NCBI GenBank assembly: GCA_012064415.1
Contig: SSNU01000145.1
Location: 111,474-175,473 of the forward strand
Reading direction: 5' to 3'
DNA from: Gyrodactylus bullatarudis
Taxonomy: Eukaryota; Platyhelminthes; Monogenea; Gyrodactylidea; Gyrodactylidae
Length of the DNA stretch: 64,000 nucleotides
Each line of letters begins with the position of its first letter. The stretch's first letter is position 1. Positions 46,498-58,669 of this stretch are shown here, in pieces. A program made the position numbers and the translations under genes. The notes under the pieces are model-generated. The model saw only the letters and a program-made list of their open reading frames with translations, had not been told where the DNA came from and ran no database searches.

Positions 46498-46978
46498 GAA
46501 ATATGAGTGTCGGGGATTTTTACTTTTATATTTTGAAGTTTCCTTGTGGCAAGCTGCCACTATTTGCTTCATCCTATCAAGAGCGCCAATTATTTCTATT
46601 GTTCTTTCTATTGCCAAGATTTGCAATAAATTTTCTTGATTTGCAAATGTCACTCATTTAATCGAATTTCGAAACTTGTTTAGACTAGAAACTTTCTAAT
46701 TGATGATAATTTATTAATGTTTAGTAGAAATTCACTGTAATAGTGATTGTAAATCATTAAAATATTAGTTTAACTCATTTTCAAAAAAATAAAATTCATA
46801 TCAACGCTCAACAAATTTGTTTAAGTTTAAAAAAATTCAAGTTGTTAATTCTATGTTTTAATCAATCAGCTTACATCAATTTTATAGAGAAGAGATTTAA
46901 ATCCACTTTATGCAAAAATATAATTCCGACTCAAAATTAGATGATAATAAGTTTATTCTTTTTAGAAAATAAACAGAA
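46498..46978. other. Intergenic region before the RhoGEF exon
   Basis: No coding sequence. TTTATTCTTTTTAG at 46952-46965, 13 nt before the ATG, looks like a splice acceptor, so a non-coding leader exon (or trans-spliced leader) is possible. Confidence 0.4.
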
Positions 46979-47636
46979 ATGGACAGCTCTTTCTATAAAA
47001 ATTTTGACGAAGAAGCTATAGCCAAGAATCCAGAGTTATTGCCATTATTAGAGTTGGTATCATCCGAGGAGAAGTACATTGAGAAACTGAGGCATGTTCA
47101 GGAAAATTATATAGTTATTACAGACAATTTTCAAAAAGAAAAAGTCACAAAGCAATCTGAACAAACTGCTCTTCCGATTCCCTCAAACACTCTCATTATG
47201 AAGTGGAGAATGATTTGGGCTAACTGGATGCAACTACTTCAATGGCATGAGATTTTTCTTCGGAAAATAAAGAATCACATTTTGCAGCATAATTTCAGAA
47301 TGATACCAGAACTATTCATTGCCTCAAATGCAAAGTTACGATCAATATACTCGAAATATTGTGAAAATTATAGAAAAGCAGTTCTCATTGTAAATGCACA
47401 CAAAGGATATTTTGAGTCACTCCGATTGTTCTACTCTGATCGTGAAGATATTGTCTCACATCTGATGCAGCCAATTCAGAGGATTATGCGTTATCACTTG
47501 CCCTTATCGGAATGCATTAAAATACTCCAAGACAGAATGCAATCAGCAAAGGACGAAGAGGAAGTTGAATATTGGATTGAGGCCGAAAAAGTGTGCCGGG
47601 AAATACCCAGAGATTCCCAACTCATTCTCGAAGTGA
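46979..47636 (+). CDS. RhoGEF (Dbl homology) domain exon
   Basis: An open first exon of about 219 codons ends at a GTGAGT donor; the reading frame would stop within the intron at 47653. It contains a near-complete DH domain: LPLLELVSSEEKYIEKLRHV (CR1, residues 21-40), central helices 75-150, and HLMQPIQRIMRYHLPLSECI (CR3, 161-180), followed by the terminal helix to residue 218. DH domains catalyse GDP/GTP exchange on Rho-family GTPases at the membrane or cortex and are nearly always followed by a PH domain. No PH sequence follows directly. A phase-compatible exon at 52819-52999 is the best candidate. The exact GEF subfamily is not recognisable. Confidence 0.85.
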
Positions 47637-48204
47637 GTATTATCGAGTTATAAGCCTAATGATTATATAGAAAAGTATTTTATTGAAATTACTCAAATTA
47701 TCACAAAATATAAGATGAGAGTTTGTCGAACAATATTGATCTTGTGAAATTATCTATTGAAATTTTCAAATATAATAATCTCGAATGCCTAATGGTAGCC
47801 TTTGGACTACTGCAGGAGTCTTTTTTACAAACATGTCAAGCCCTAAATTAATTCTCCGCGTAGGAGTGTTTTTACATTCTGATTTCTACCAAAACCTGAT
47901 AGGTCATCTTTGAATCTGAAATTTTGTTCAGTTATCATATTCATTCTTTAAGAGGTTTTACTATTTTGTTACTATCTCGAGATGTCTGACAAGAATCGGA
48001 GAAATTATAAAAGACTCTACAAAATTACATGTAACTAAGGACTGGCCTTAGAGCCTAGAGATCAAAGGTTAAGTGCCAAATTAGATTCTGTCAGACTCGA
48101 TAAGTAGGAGCCATGTTATCCTGAGCCAACCGTTCATTCACTGATTTCCGGTAAAATATAGAATAGAATTTTCTTTATTTAAAATAGTTCTCTGGTTCTC
48201 TGAC
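47637..48204. other. Probable intron sequence
   Basis: Follows the GTGAGT donor of the DH exon. No exon or repeat is recognised. Confidence 0.35.
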
Positions 48205-48644
48205 ATAAGTTATGATAAAAAAAACACATTCTGAAAAATATGGTAATTTTTCAAATTTCGATCTGGCGCCAAAATCCCATTTTTTCAAACTTTGAACTGA
48301 AAAGTTTTAGTTATTTGAAAGTGCAAGCGTGGTCAAAAGAAGTTTTTCAGGATCAGAATTTCAAAATATGGCCAATAAATTTCCGACAGCTCCATCATTT
48401 TCGAGGGATTTCGAGTAAAAATGATCAAAAAACTCGAAATTTAGCTCCCAAATGATTTGAGATTATCGATTAGAGCAGATTTTCCTTGATTTATCTTCTT
48501 GTCTAAACCTCTTTTGGCCACGCTTGCAATTTTATATCCCTGAAAATTTTCAGTTCAAAGTGTGAAAAATCGGATTTTGGTGCCAGATTGAAATTTGAAA
48601 AATTACCATATTTTTCAGAATGTGTTTTTTTAATCATAACTTAT
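48205..48644. repeat. Palindromic MITE, family 4, complete
   Basis: It starts ATAAGTTATGATAAAAAAAA and ends with the imperfect inverse (TTAATCATAACTTAT). The arms pair over about 130 bp (GAAAAATATGGTAATTTTTC with GAAAAATTACCATATTTTTC; TCTGGCGCCAAAATCCCATT with GGATTTTGGTGCCAGATTG). The 71-codon frame over the left arm is a by-product. Related half-arms occur at 38385-38450 and 62195-62300. Confidence 0.8.
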
Positions 48645-49169
48645 CAGAACTTTTTTCATCATACTGTGTGGAGGTAAGCAGGATTTTTGTGAAAAAAAGG
48701 GACAATTGTAAATTTCTTTTGAAGTGGCAGTGATTTTATTATTTTTCTTCTAATGTTTTCGAGTGAGACCGTTAAGGAAACTTGTCTATAGTTTTGAAAT
48801 GAATTCATCTGTACAATTCAACATTAGATTTGTATCTCTAATCATCAGAGATGTCTATCCATTGAATGGCGATGAAAATAGATAGATTAATTTAATTTTC
48901 GTGCATATAACGATATCTCAAATCTGTGTTCAAGTATCCAGTTTGGGATTCTTACTTCCACTACTACTACTACCAGTAGTCTCTTAATCTTTGTCTTCCA
49001 TCCATGATTTGTCTAATCTCCCACGTCTAATTCACTGGATTCTCTCATATCTAAGCTGTTAATCTTTACATACTTGATTATACGATTCCATCCTCTTAAC
49101 TAAAAGTCTGTTCTGTTTTTGTCTATATTCTAACTATTCTAACTACTTTAGCTATCAAGGATATTCTGA
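48645..49169. other. Unassigned stretch
   Basis: I see no exon or repeat I can support. Confidence 0.4.
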
Positions 49170-49395
49170 ACATTATTTTATACAAGATCAAGCATCAAAA
49201 TACTTGTCCGTGATAATATTCAAGTTTGAAGAAAAGACTTTTTTAAAAATGCCGCTAGATTTTCAATGAATTTTTACTACGTTTTCACTGAACTTTTTTT
49301 GCTGAAAAGGCTTTAAGGGATTTTTTCAATGAAAATAGTAATAGAATCATGTTAGGATCATTTCTATTAAATTTTGTTATTCCACTATGTCTACA
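49170..49395 (-). repeat. Dispersed repeat, inverted relative of 42056-42245
   Basis: See the matching words given for 42056-42245. The two copies differ by scattered substitutions and a few indels. Confidence 0.7.
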
Positions 49396-49850
49396 AGAAA
49401 ACTTGGGCAAAATGGGCAATGCACGACTATGCATGGGATTACAAACAAATTTTCAGTTATTTTAGATCTCACACATTATTGTTATCAAAATTATATGTGG
49501 TAATTTAACGGAATACTTTGATTTAAAAAAAAGATCAAAATCCGTTACATCTCTAATCAATATACTCGTCGAGCAAATTGAAATATTTATTAGGATAATT
49601 TCAATGTGGTACACTTTCACTGATTCAAGCCTAGAAGGAAAAATTCCTTCTTGCTAACGGGAGTTTTAATACAAATAGGGGTGTGGATAGATAGACCCCA
49701 AATTTCAAACTAGGGTTAAGAGAAAAAAGTAATTACCGTTTTGGTCTGTCGGACATGCTATTCTCCTAAAATGGTCTGTCTCAGAATGATTATTTCCTCT
49801 AATGGTTAGTCAAATAACACAAACACTGTTATTATGAGAAATAAAGCTAG

Positions 49851-50003
49851 TTGATATGAAGATGAAAAAAAAAACTCGATATTTTTCTTCGGATTCACAG
49901 AAAAAATTCAATCTGACCAAAATTAGGCCGTTTTTCGAATATCGAAAATGCACCAAATTTTCACCTATTCAACTTTCGAATCCAAAGTTTTAAACCTAAT
50001 CTA
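49851..50003. repeat. Palindromic MITE arm, hybrid of families 1 and 3
   Basis: It starts AGCTAGTTGATATGAAGATG and switches to the family-3 words AACTCGATATTTTTCTTCGG and AAATTAGGCCGTTTTTCGAA. It ends where the G/C-ended MITE begins, so that MITE inserted into it. Confidence 0.55.
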
Positions 50004-50166
50004 TAGAACATTTGCCCCCTCTTGTTTTCTAGTAATTTTTCTGAACGACTAAGAGACTAAGGGCTTTTTTCAACATCGATGAAATGAAAACGAATCCCTT
50101 GCGGTGAGACCAACACGATTCAAACTGAACTTAGAGAGAAATAAGAGGGGGGGGGCAACTGTTCTC
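50004..50166 (+). mobile_element. G/C-ended MITE, complete 163-bp copy
   Basis: The left end is TAGAACATTTGCCCCCTCTT and the right end is its imperfect inverse (AAGAGGGGGGGGGCAACTGT, then TCTC), with TA on both outer sides (50002-50003 and 50167-50168). The body carries CATCGATGAAATGAAAACGA and GAGACCAACACGATTCAAAC. Other copies: 11723-11830 (truncated) and 21893-22036 (inverted). No coding capacity. Confidence 0.75.
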
Positions 50167-50202
50167 TAATTTAAGCAAATTTAATTTTCCCACGATGATG
50201 GG

Positions 50203-50277
50203 TCGTGAAAGTGGGCCTCGTGATCTAGGTTCCAAAATTTCTTGATCAAATTCGATCACCATCATTAACTAGGTGTA
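50203..50277. repeat. Family 1 MITE, right arm fragment
   Basis: GTGAAAGTGGGCCTCGTGAT, CTAGGTTCCAAAATTTCTTG and CATTAACTAGG match the right arm at 4830-4937 with an internal deletion. Confidence 0.6.
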
Positions 50278-51560
50278 AATGCATCAGAAAGCTTTAGCAA
50301 TGTTGAAATGAGATTGTTTGGAATGTACCGCCGAGCTTCTTCGACATATTTTTCTGGTTTTAATGAAAGATTCATTAAAAGATTCTCTATGGGTTTGGAT
50401 TTTCTCAAAATACTTTATATTTTTTATAGATTACTTTAAAGCAGATTGTTTTGAGAAAGTCATCCACATATACGACCCGGGAGGACTTGAAGAAATTTTT
50501 TTTCTCTGGCAAGATGTATCACACACATAAATCAAATCTATTTATACAACTTTGCATTAAAAATATTCCCCTATACCCAATCTAACTGACAAATCAGATT
50601 CATTCTTTGATATTGACTTTTGATTACGTCATGCAGCATTCTAGAAGTCTTCAAACCATGCCAAAAGCTGCAACATCTAATAGATAGCATATAGATGAAA
50701 GATTTATGTTTTTTTAACAGAATAAAATAACCATTTTTTGTATTACTTGAATATTATCAATACTTTTTATAAAATTCTTACTATAAAGTATTTGCAAAAT
50801 TGGTGACATTTGCAGATATGGTTACATTAGAAGACCAAAATACAATTTAATTCACTTTTTGGTTCCTTAAATTTGTGATGGAGAATTTTAAATATAGCAT
50901 TTATGATTACTTTTTCCTGTGTTGAAGAAATTAGGTTGCAATCGCAGTCATGGTTAGTTGAATTTTATTTATTTTGTAATTATGCTTTTGCATTTACTCG
51001 AGTTTAAATCAAGTTCTGCATCAATTCAAAATATCATGATTACTCACTACTTTAAAGAAGTCGGCCTAGTTTTTAATTTGAAAGCAGAACTTTTTTTTTC
51101 ATTTAAAAACATCGTGGCGTACCCATCCAAAGATATCAAAGAGTCCTAGTTCAAGAGTAAAATCTGAAATTTAGGGTTAGGGTTATCTTTTGAAAAATTC
51201 TTTAAAATCGAAGAAAAAAGTTGCTAATTCTAATATTCCCCATCGTTCTATTCACCAGATAAAAAAGTAGATGAAAAAAGATTTCAAATGAATGCAACAT
51301 GTGACCAGTTTATTTGTCTTGATGTTTTATGCGCAGTTATGCTTTTATGTTCGGTGAAAAGAAAAACAGATACTCATTATTTCATTACACCACAAGTAGA
51401 TAAGGCATCAATCCCCTTTTCTTCATTCATTCAAGTTACAAAAAAATGTTTGGCACACTCCTCCAGTGGACAATCCCCACATCTGAAAAGTATATTTCCG
51501 TTTCTCAAAGGTTCATCAGTTTGAAATTGATTGAAAATAATATGTTTACAAAGAAATACT
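50278..51560. other. Region with unrecognised short frames, possibly intronic
   Basis: Frames at 50318-50530, 50958-51149 and 51288-51524 have some gene-like composition (for example DYFKADCFEKVIHIYDPGG and MNATCDQFICLDVLCAVMLL, the latter hydrophobic). Splice signals are not convincing and no family is recognised. If the DH exon and the exon at 52819 belong together, this is intron. Confidence 0.3.
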
Positions 51561-51561
51561 A

Positions 51562-51757
51562 CTCCAGTTATAGGAATAAATCATTTCAACACACAAGTCT
51601 GGTTTACATAGATTTATGAAGAATTTCTCCTTAACCCAAACGTCTGTAATGTCATCATTCGTAGTTTTGTACAAAATAGAAAAATTCTAAATTGAAGCCT
51701 CATGAACTTCCTGTCTAAGATGCCTAGTTATCGCTGTATCTTTCTTTAGTTGACAAC
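51562..51757 (-). pseudogene. Penelope-like endonuclease fragment
   Basis: On the minus strand GATACAGCGATAACTAGGCA, TGACATTACAGACGTTTGGG, AAGGAGAAATTCTTCATAAA and CAGACTTGTGTGTTGAAATG match 6255-6415 of the Penelope-like relic, with substitutions and frameshifts. A dead 3' fragment. Confidence 0.7.
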
Positions 51758-52818
51758 CCAAATTTATAAGTGCCCTGTTTATGTAAGAAAAGATAAACTC
51801 AATTGTATTTTGGTTCCCAAATGAAAAAAAAATTTTTCGAGAGATATCGTTTGCATTTCGATATCATCTTTAAGATGTTTCTGATAATTTTAAAGAATTA
51901 AACATCCTTTCAATCAGTCAATTATTGATAGGGAATGACACTTTCATTAGCCAACTAATGGACTTTTCTTGTAAATTTACAGGCTTACACAGTGGTCAAA
52001 ATTTGATACACCAAGAAATTAAGTATCAAGTCTGGTATTTCTCAAAGAAAGCTTGATTTTTTTCCTGTCAAAGATTAAACCTGAGAAATCTAACAAGCAT
52101 CTTTTTACAGCAAGTTTTTAATGGTACAATTCAATTTCTTTTACCAAGTGTAGGAAATTTTTCATTCAACAAACGAACATGTACTCGGGAATATACTTTT
52201 TTATTTTATTGTAAATACATTATAAATTATTCAATATTTACTCATCTCATGATTGTTTCTAAATCACAAATCTATGCATAACTTGATGATATTTATTTGT
52301 GTTACACAATCATGTCATAGACTCAGAATTTACATATTTAAATGGGTAACAAGTCCCTGAACGTGCTCAATCATATGACCCGGATAAGCCTTGAAAAATT
52401 ATTTCCGTATAAATTTATAGAAATCAATCATAGTTTGTTTGGATGTTTCCAGTCTTTAGAATCTAATAAATCTATGTACCTCAAGTGAAGTACGGAGCAT
52501 AGTATTACACGATTTGTATATAATAATAGACTGGAATAGACTACAATAGGAATGAATGTGTAGTACTAACCTTTAATATCCCTAGATATAGATATTAGAG
52601 TAGGCCATACTTTTCAACTCTTCCCAGCCTTAATCTAATTTCGAAGATTATCGAAAACTAAGCATTTTTTTCTATAAAACCATACGTTTTCGAGTTTGTT
52701 CTGGTATACAAAATCTCGATTGAAAATGAAAATTTTTGAACACGTGAATGAATTTTACTACGAAAAAGGACAAAATTAAGATTTTTGAATACTTTTATTG
52801 CATCATTTTCTCTTTCAG
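51758..52818. other. Unassigned stretch
   Basis: No supportable gene. It ends in the pyrimidine-rich acceptor TTTTCTCTTTCAG of the next exon candidate. Confidence 0.35.
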
Positions 52819-52999
52819 GCCACACGGATCGAAGGCTTTTCAAATCCAATCACCACTTTGGGTAACATCAGATTGTACAATATAATATACGTTGCGATGA
52901 CAAATCATAAGAATCTTAAGAAGGCCATTGAAGCCATTCAGCTAATTGAAACAAAACGGGCCACAGTTGAGATTACTTCCGAGGAGGCACTTGCCATGG
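52819..52999 (+). CDS. Candidate internal exon, possibly start of a PH domain
   Basis: An open 181-nt segment lies between a strong acceptor (TTTTCTCTTTCAG) and a GTGAGT donor. It reads ATRIEGFSNPITTLGNIRLY, then NIIYVAMTNHKNLKKAIEAI, then QLIETKRATVEITSEEALAM. RIEGF...LGNIRLYNIIYV resembles the DH-PH junction of Dbl-family exchange factors (GF-x-G...G-x-L-x-L-x-D-x-F-x-V). The acceptor phase (0) matches the donor phase of the DH exon at 47636. Against this: the implied intron is 5.2 kb in a genome of microintrons, and the second half does not look like PH strands. It could belong to another gene. A possible next exon is 53333-53381 (GGFISFTKFHPSLLSRA, phase-compatible, GTAAGA donor). Confidence 0.4.
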
Positions 53000-55900
53000 G
53001 TGAGTTTCCCTAAATAACACACATTCTTTATCTCAGACATTGTGATAGGACTCATTTGACATCGAAATTATCTTGATGCATTTCGTATCATCTTGAGATT
53101 TATGCAGTTATAAATTGTTTAAATTTATTATTTAAATGATTTTTTATGCTTTGGATTTTGAATGTAAAAGGTTAAGACATTTTTAATGAAAATATAAATC
53201 AAGAGAATATTTAAAATTTAAAAATTTCCGAAATTTTGTTTATATGATACAAGAATCCTTTAAAGAGTTGACTCAGCCAGACATGGTGGAATAATTTAGA
53301 AATAGCTCAGAGATTATTTAAACAAAATTACAGGTGGTTTCATCAGTTTTACGAAATTTCATCCAAGTCTACTGAGTAGAGCGGTAAGAATGGTAAAAAT
53401 ATCGTCATCTTTGCTTTGAACAATCGCAGAGAAGTGTCCTTTTCAATTTTAATAGTTCCTTTATTAAATTTCAATTAGTTTATCTATTCGAATTCAAAAT
53501 TAAATAACTTAGAAGAAAATTTTACGGATTGCCTAAATGGCCAGAGACGAAAAAGAAGAAAATTATTCAACTAATACTTTAGTAAAGGCTTACTTTGAAT
53601 AAATTCATCATCAAGTAGAAGGGTAAGAAAAAAATCGCAATCATAAAAATCAAATTTTTATAATTTTCGAATGAGGAAATGGAAACAAGCAACATATCAA
53701 AATTCGTAAATTCATTGCCCTACTTATGAGTAAATAGCAAAAATTTCACAAAAAAAATAAGAATTTTTATGATGAAAAATAGCAATTAAAATGTCACTTC
53801 TTCAGAAATAGGTCATTTATTTGCATGTACTATGGAATATTTGATGAAACTATATTCTTGTCTCGTTGAAACTAGAATTCTGTACACAATGTACCCATTC
53901 ATACGATGAAAACCTATGAAAATCAATGATTTACTCTGATTGGTTTAAAATTATTATCCAATAATATTCGAGTTGAATCAAAAACTTTCTTCGTTCCTAA
54001 AGACGTTTACAGGTTTTAATGGGTTCGTAATTTTAATATTTGGTTATCTGAGAGATTTGAAGAGATTGAAGACAATGATTTTATCATGGATAAGAAAGAA
54101 TGGCTTTTTATTTTTATGTTTGGTGTTGTTTACATTGTTTGGTGAGCAAATTAAGAAGCTAAAAAAAGCAGAATTTTAGCAAAATTATTTCAGAAACTAG
54201 AACTGAGACAGAAGCATGCCTTACATCATTCTAATCAGATTTCATTGCTTATTAACATACTAAAATTAGCAAAAATAGCATTTTGACCGCCCTACTTATT
54301 AGTGATGGGAATGAATCTTTTTAAGAATAAAAAATGATCTTTCTACTTCAGAAGTTTTTGGTTGACAGTTTTGAAGCAACGCATACTGAATAGGGCTTAT
54401 TTGAGGTTTAGATTGGTCAATGATTTTGATCATACCATCATGTTTATCCAAATGTTTCGGGGGACTTACGGAGTCCTGTGAATGCATTGTATAACATTAC
54501 GAACATTAGTCATTAACGACTCATTGCACAATTGATGTGGATAATAACCCCACCCCATGTGAGAAAAATAGCCAGGAAGATTTTCTCAATATTTTATTCT
54601 GATTTTCAATTTCAAGAAGATTTTTAAAGTTGCTTTCTGCAAATTCTATTAGAAACAGCCCTACCAAACATGGTATGGAATTGATAAGCGGAAAAATCTC
54701 TTTCGAAAGGTATTAATTTAGCTGAAAATTAATTTTTAGCTTATTTTTGGGTAAATATGTCTGCTTACAAGTAGTCACGATTTACGAAAGAGATTTTTGA
54801 GGGGTAGAAATTAGGGTGATAACTTTTACACAGTTATTAAAGAGGGAGTAATAGTAAAAATTAACATGAAGGAAAATAAGATCTTTACATTGCAAGGCTT
54901 GTTTTTATAAATTCAAAAGAAGGTCCTTATACTTTTTTTCAAGGCATTATTCTTTTTGTTTAAACCATGACCCCTAGTTTATGACTTAAGAGAAAAAATA
55001 TAGCCAAAAATATGACTTAACGAGGAAAAGCACATGTATATACATGACTTATATGACTTAAAAATTCCGTTAAATTTCGGAATTTTTTTCCGTGATTGAT
55101 ATGAGTAGATTCAGTGTTTGTTGTATATTAACATATCTAAATATGCCAAAATATGACTTAAGTTGCCCTGAGTGTAATAATTTATTACACTGTTCTCTAA
55201 TCTGATTGGACAAAACTGATAGGTATGAGATCATAAAAGTAGTATATAAATATTATTTCGTATTTGACAGACTTGTCGTACCACTGAAGAAGACGTGTGA
55301 AGACAATCACCGTCGAAACATTTGGATGACCATGGCTGAGAATGTTCTTATTCAAGATCAAATGTCACCTGAATACTCTAGAACGATTAATTGAATCGTA
55401 GAAAAATAATTCGATATCAGCGTGATTATTTAAGGGAAAGGTTGCAAATTTTCTCATTTGTGTGATGAAAATATTATAATTTGGTTTTAAGTAAAAATTA
55501 TTGCTATAAATTTGCAGAAATAAAGAATTTTAAACAGAAAATTTAATATTTTTGATGATAGATAATTTGTTCATATTTGCTCACATTTCGGATGATTCAA
55601 TTCTTTGGAATCTAATAAATCATTTTGTGCATCGAAAGAACAATTAATATCTCAACAAATAGTACCTATCTGATGAGTGATTAAATTTCAATCATTTTCG
55701 TTAATATCATTTCCCTTTTTAAGAAACTGAACAAGAATGAAGTCTCAAAATAGTAACTCCTGTACTTGATTGGTCTGAAAGATTCATTTTCCAGCTATTC
55801 AACTTCTCTTTAGTTCACCAGAAATGATGTTTTAATAGGAATATATCAAAAATTAATTTACCATGAAAAACGATACTTGAATCATAGAAGAAGATTTTCT

Positions 55901-56867
55901 AGTAATTACTGTAAGTCATTTACAGATTTTCAAATTTTCGCATTTCTTTGAAAATACCTATGAAATTTCTATATATTAAAATAATTTGAAATTTATTTTA
56001 CAGAATCAAATTTTTTTGCAGAATCAGGAATTTTCCGAAGCTTAATTTTAAGGACCCGACCTAAAAGGGTGTTAGTTTGATTGAATCAGACCTTCTATGG
56101 TACTCTGTCTTGAACTATTCTCGGTAGACCTTTTTACTCCAGCTAATGAAGGCTGGCGTCAATATCTCTGTAGTTAATGGTAAATCAGATCTTTATGCAA
56201 TCCCAATATTCTTTCCGCTGACAGCTAAATTGTTAATTTTTGCTGAGAAAAAAATAAATTTTCTTCTTGTGTAAACAAATGTCAAACGATGGGTATTGCC
56301 TTTCTGTCAAAAGCTACTACTCTTCTCATCTCGTTTCATCAAGCTATGCTCACTCTCAAGTATATGGAGTATATATATAGAAATAATCTGAGAAATTTGT
56401 TTTTTTTAATTTCAAATAAATCAAAGAAAATTAAATTTTTGTTTTCTTTATTTATTTTGTCAGTGTCATGTACGCTAGTTTGAATTTCAGCCAAGAGAGA
56501 CAAAATAAATACAGAGAAAGAGTTGTATCTTGTGTTCTTTTACATGGAATGAGAATACCCAGAGTGTGAGATTATAGAAAGAGTAAAACCTGAAATTCGA
56601 AATTCCAATTTTTCCAAGATTTTCTAGCTGACCAAATTCGGTATCACTATCATGCTTTCTTGTCTAATTGTGAAAGAATTTTTTAATTAGAGAAATATAT
56701 ATTTCGCCAGGTCTTATCAATCTCTAATCCTGGTTCAATTAAATGATTATAAATGTTAGTTCAATGAAATTTATGTTAATGAAATTGTAAAATTCTTGAA
56801 ACACTTCCAATTGATGAAAAACCAAAAAACTTCTCTATTATTAGATGTAGAAAAGAAAAATTAAAAA
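53000..56867. other. Long stretch with weak exon candidates only
   Basis: 53333-53381 is a possible small exon. 55281-55394, preceded by ATTTGACAG, reads PLKKTCEDNHRRNIWMTMAE then NVLIQDQMSPEYSRTIN before a stop and could be a terminal exon (its N-R-N-IW-M helix would suit the end of a PH domain), but its phase does not follow from 53381. 56820-56867 is the 3' UTR of the Penelope-like element that follows. The rest is unassigned. Confidence 0.3.
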
Positions 56868-57597
56868 TCAATTGGGCCAAGGCAACTGCAAATCATGTAA
56901 ATGGTTCTTTTGGATGCATAAGTTAGGATCTTCGTTCATGATTAGAAACTTCTCCCGGATTTTTAGGTCTATAAGTTTGTCGTTTGGGCATTTGAATAAA
57001 ATTTTGAAATTTTCTTCACTTGCTTCACAACCACATTGCTCTAGGTGCTTTTTAATTGAGGAATTCTTTCTGTTGAGGTGTTCTTTTATCCTAACAGCTA
57101 GACGTCTTTGGGTTCTTCCTATGTATTTGGCTCCGCATGTAGCTTGGAAACTATAGATGAGATTTGATTGCTCAGATGGTTCTAGTTTATCTTTAAGCTG
57201 GAATTTGAATAGACTTGTGGTTTTGAATACAACCTTCAATTGTATATCATTATAATTTTCATTTACAAGTTTGGTCAATTTCCTTCTTAAATCATGACTA
57301 AAGCCATCTCCTTTGAACGATAATTTGACATAGATCCGGATGGTTTCATCATTTTGTTCCTCTTGAATATCTTCTTGGTTGTTTGCTTCATCTTCTAAAG
57401 CCTTTTCTATATATTTGCGAACAAAATTTTGAGGATATCCGTTTTCTCTGAGTCTTTCTTTTATCTCATCAATTTCTTTTAGGAATTCTTCCTCGCTGAC
57501 AATTCTCTTGGTCCTCTTGATTAAGCCAATAATTAAACCTGTTTTGTAACTTTTTGGACAGAAACTTGAAAAATGTAGATATTTTCCAGGAATTTTT
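56868..57597 (-). pseudogene. Penelope-like element: RT C-terminus plus GIY-YIG endonuclease, best copy
   Basis: The minus-strand frame is open from 57597 to the stop at 56868 (about 242 codons). It begins with the end of the reverse transcriptase thumb (KYLHFSSFCPKSYKTGLIIG, LIKRTKRIVSEEEFLKEID), a linker (IYVKLSFKGDGFSHDLRRKL), then the endonuclease: LIYSFQATCGAKYIGRTQRR and RLAVRIKEHL. It closes EDPNLCIQKNHLHDLQLPWP. The endonuclease keeps the YIG half-motif and the downstream Arg and Glu-His, unlike the copy at 6 kb. Upstream of 57597 a stop and an unrelated repeat (CTCTAAAACTAGTTATCTTC, also at 23625) replace the RT core, so the copy is 5'-truncated. The family normally nicks DNA with this endonuclease to prime reverse transcription. 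Confidence 0.85.
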
Positions 57598-58669
57598 TAG
57601 CTCTAAAACTAGTTATCTTCTAAACTATGTGAGATATCGAGCTATGTGAAATCTACGGCTATTGTTTTATGATAGAAACTTATTTTTTCCCAAGGCCTCA
57701 GGCTCAATTAATGTTCAAACCAATCTAAAACACTGAGATAATATCCATGGTTATTTTTGGACAATGAAAATCATTTCTCTACCCCAAAAGCATGAGAATT
57801 GAGTTCATTAATATGTAAATGAAATGGTACAATTCCATAATAATAATAATTCCAGAATAATTCATTTTAAGACCTTATTACTTTGAACCCTGATGTCCTA
57901 AAAGAAAAATTTATTGTTTTAGATGGTTTTCAGAACTGAGGGAATAGCATTTTAATACTTTTTTAGTTTCTATTGATTATTAAAATTGAAAAAATTTCAT
58001 GTTCTTATTTCTTAAATTAAAGATTTACTTGATTTCGAGGGATCAAACTGTCGATTTGAACTGATCCTAAAATATCAAAGACCTTGTTGGTTTTACCTTG
58101 AAATTTTACAAAACTTTATGTTGAAAAATCGAAAAGTCGCCCCAAAATGTTTTCAATTTTTTAAAACCGGTAAAAGTGTGATTTTTGAAACAGTTCCCAA
58201 AGTTTTTCTAAATTCATTGAGAATAACGTGAACAAAAATAAAAAAACAAAGCATTTTTCCATTAAAATGTGAAATATTTGATTTTTGCTACAGTAAATTG
58301 GAATTATTAGATTAAACTGAAAGCTTTTTTATTGCGCCTCTAAAATTTAATGCCTGAAAAAAATTCTCTAATTCCGGAAAAATAACATAACTTCCTTTTT
58401 GACTGTGATTGCTGTTATTTATTGCTTCGCGAATGAAACTCTTTATTCCTAGCCCAGTTTTCTGCGCTGTGAGATTTTTTCTACAATAAGGCGGTTATAA
58501 TTATTCAAAATCGGAAATTCACAGTTATTAATAACTTACTAGCCGATCCGAACCCGCTATGCAGGGTCATCTAAAATTGGAGAAGGAATATTTTTGTTTC
58601 AAAGATTTCAATTGAAAAACCATTTCAAGCAACCTAAAAATAAACCTATTTAGATAAACTTTCTCTAAT
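57598..58669. other. Unassigned stretch beginning with a dispersed repeat
   Basis: 57590-57640 (GCTCTAAAACTAGTTATCTT, CTAAACTATGTGAGATATCG) matches 23622-23672. The remainder holds nothing I can support. Confidence 0.4.

Noticed and set aside
48240..48455. 71-codon open frame
   Set aside because: Falls inside the left arm and centre of the palindromic element 48205-48644.
51288..51524. 78-codon frame with a hydrophobic segment
   Set aside because: Possible small membrane protein, but no homology, unclear start context and it lies in a probable intron.
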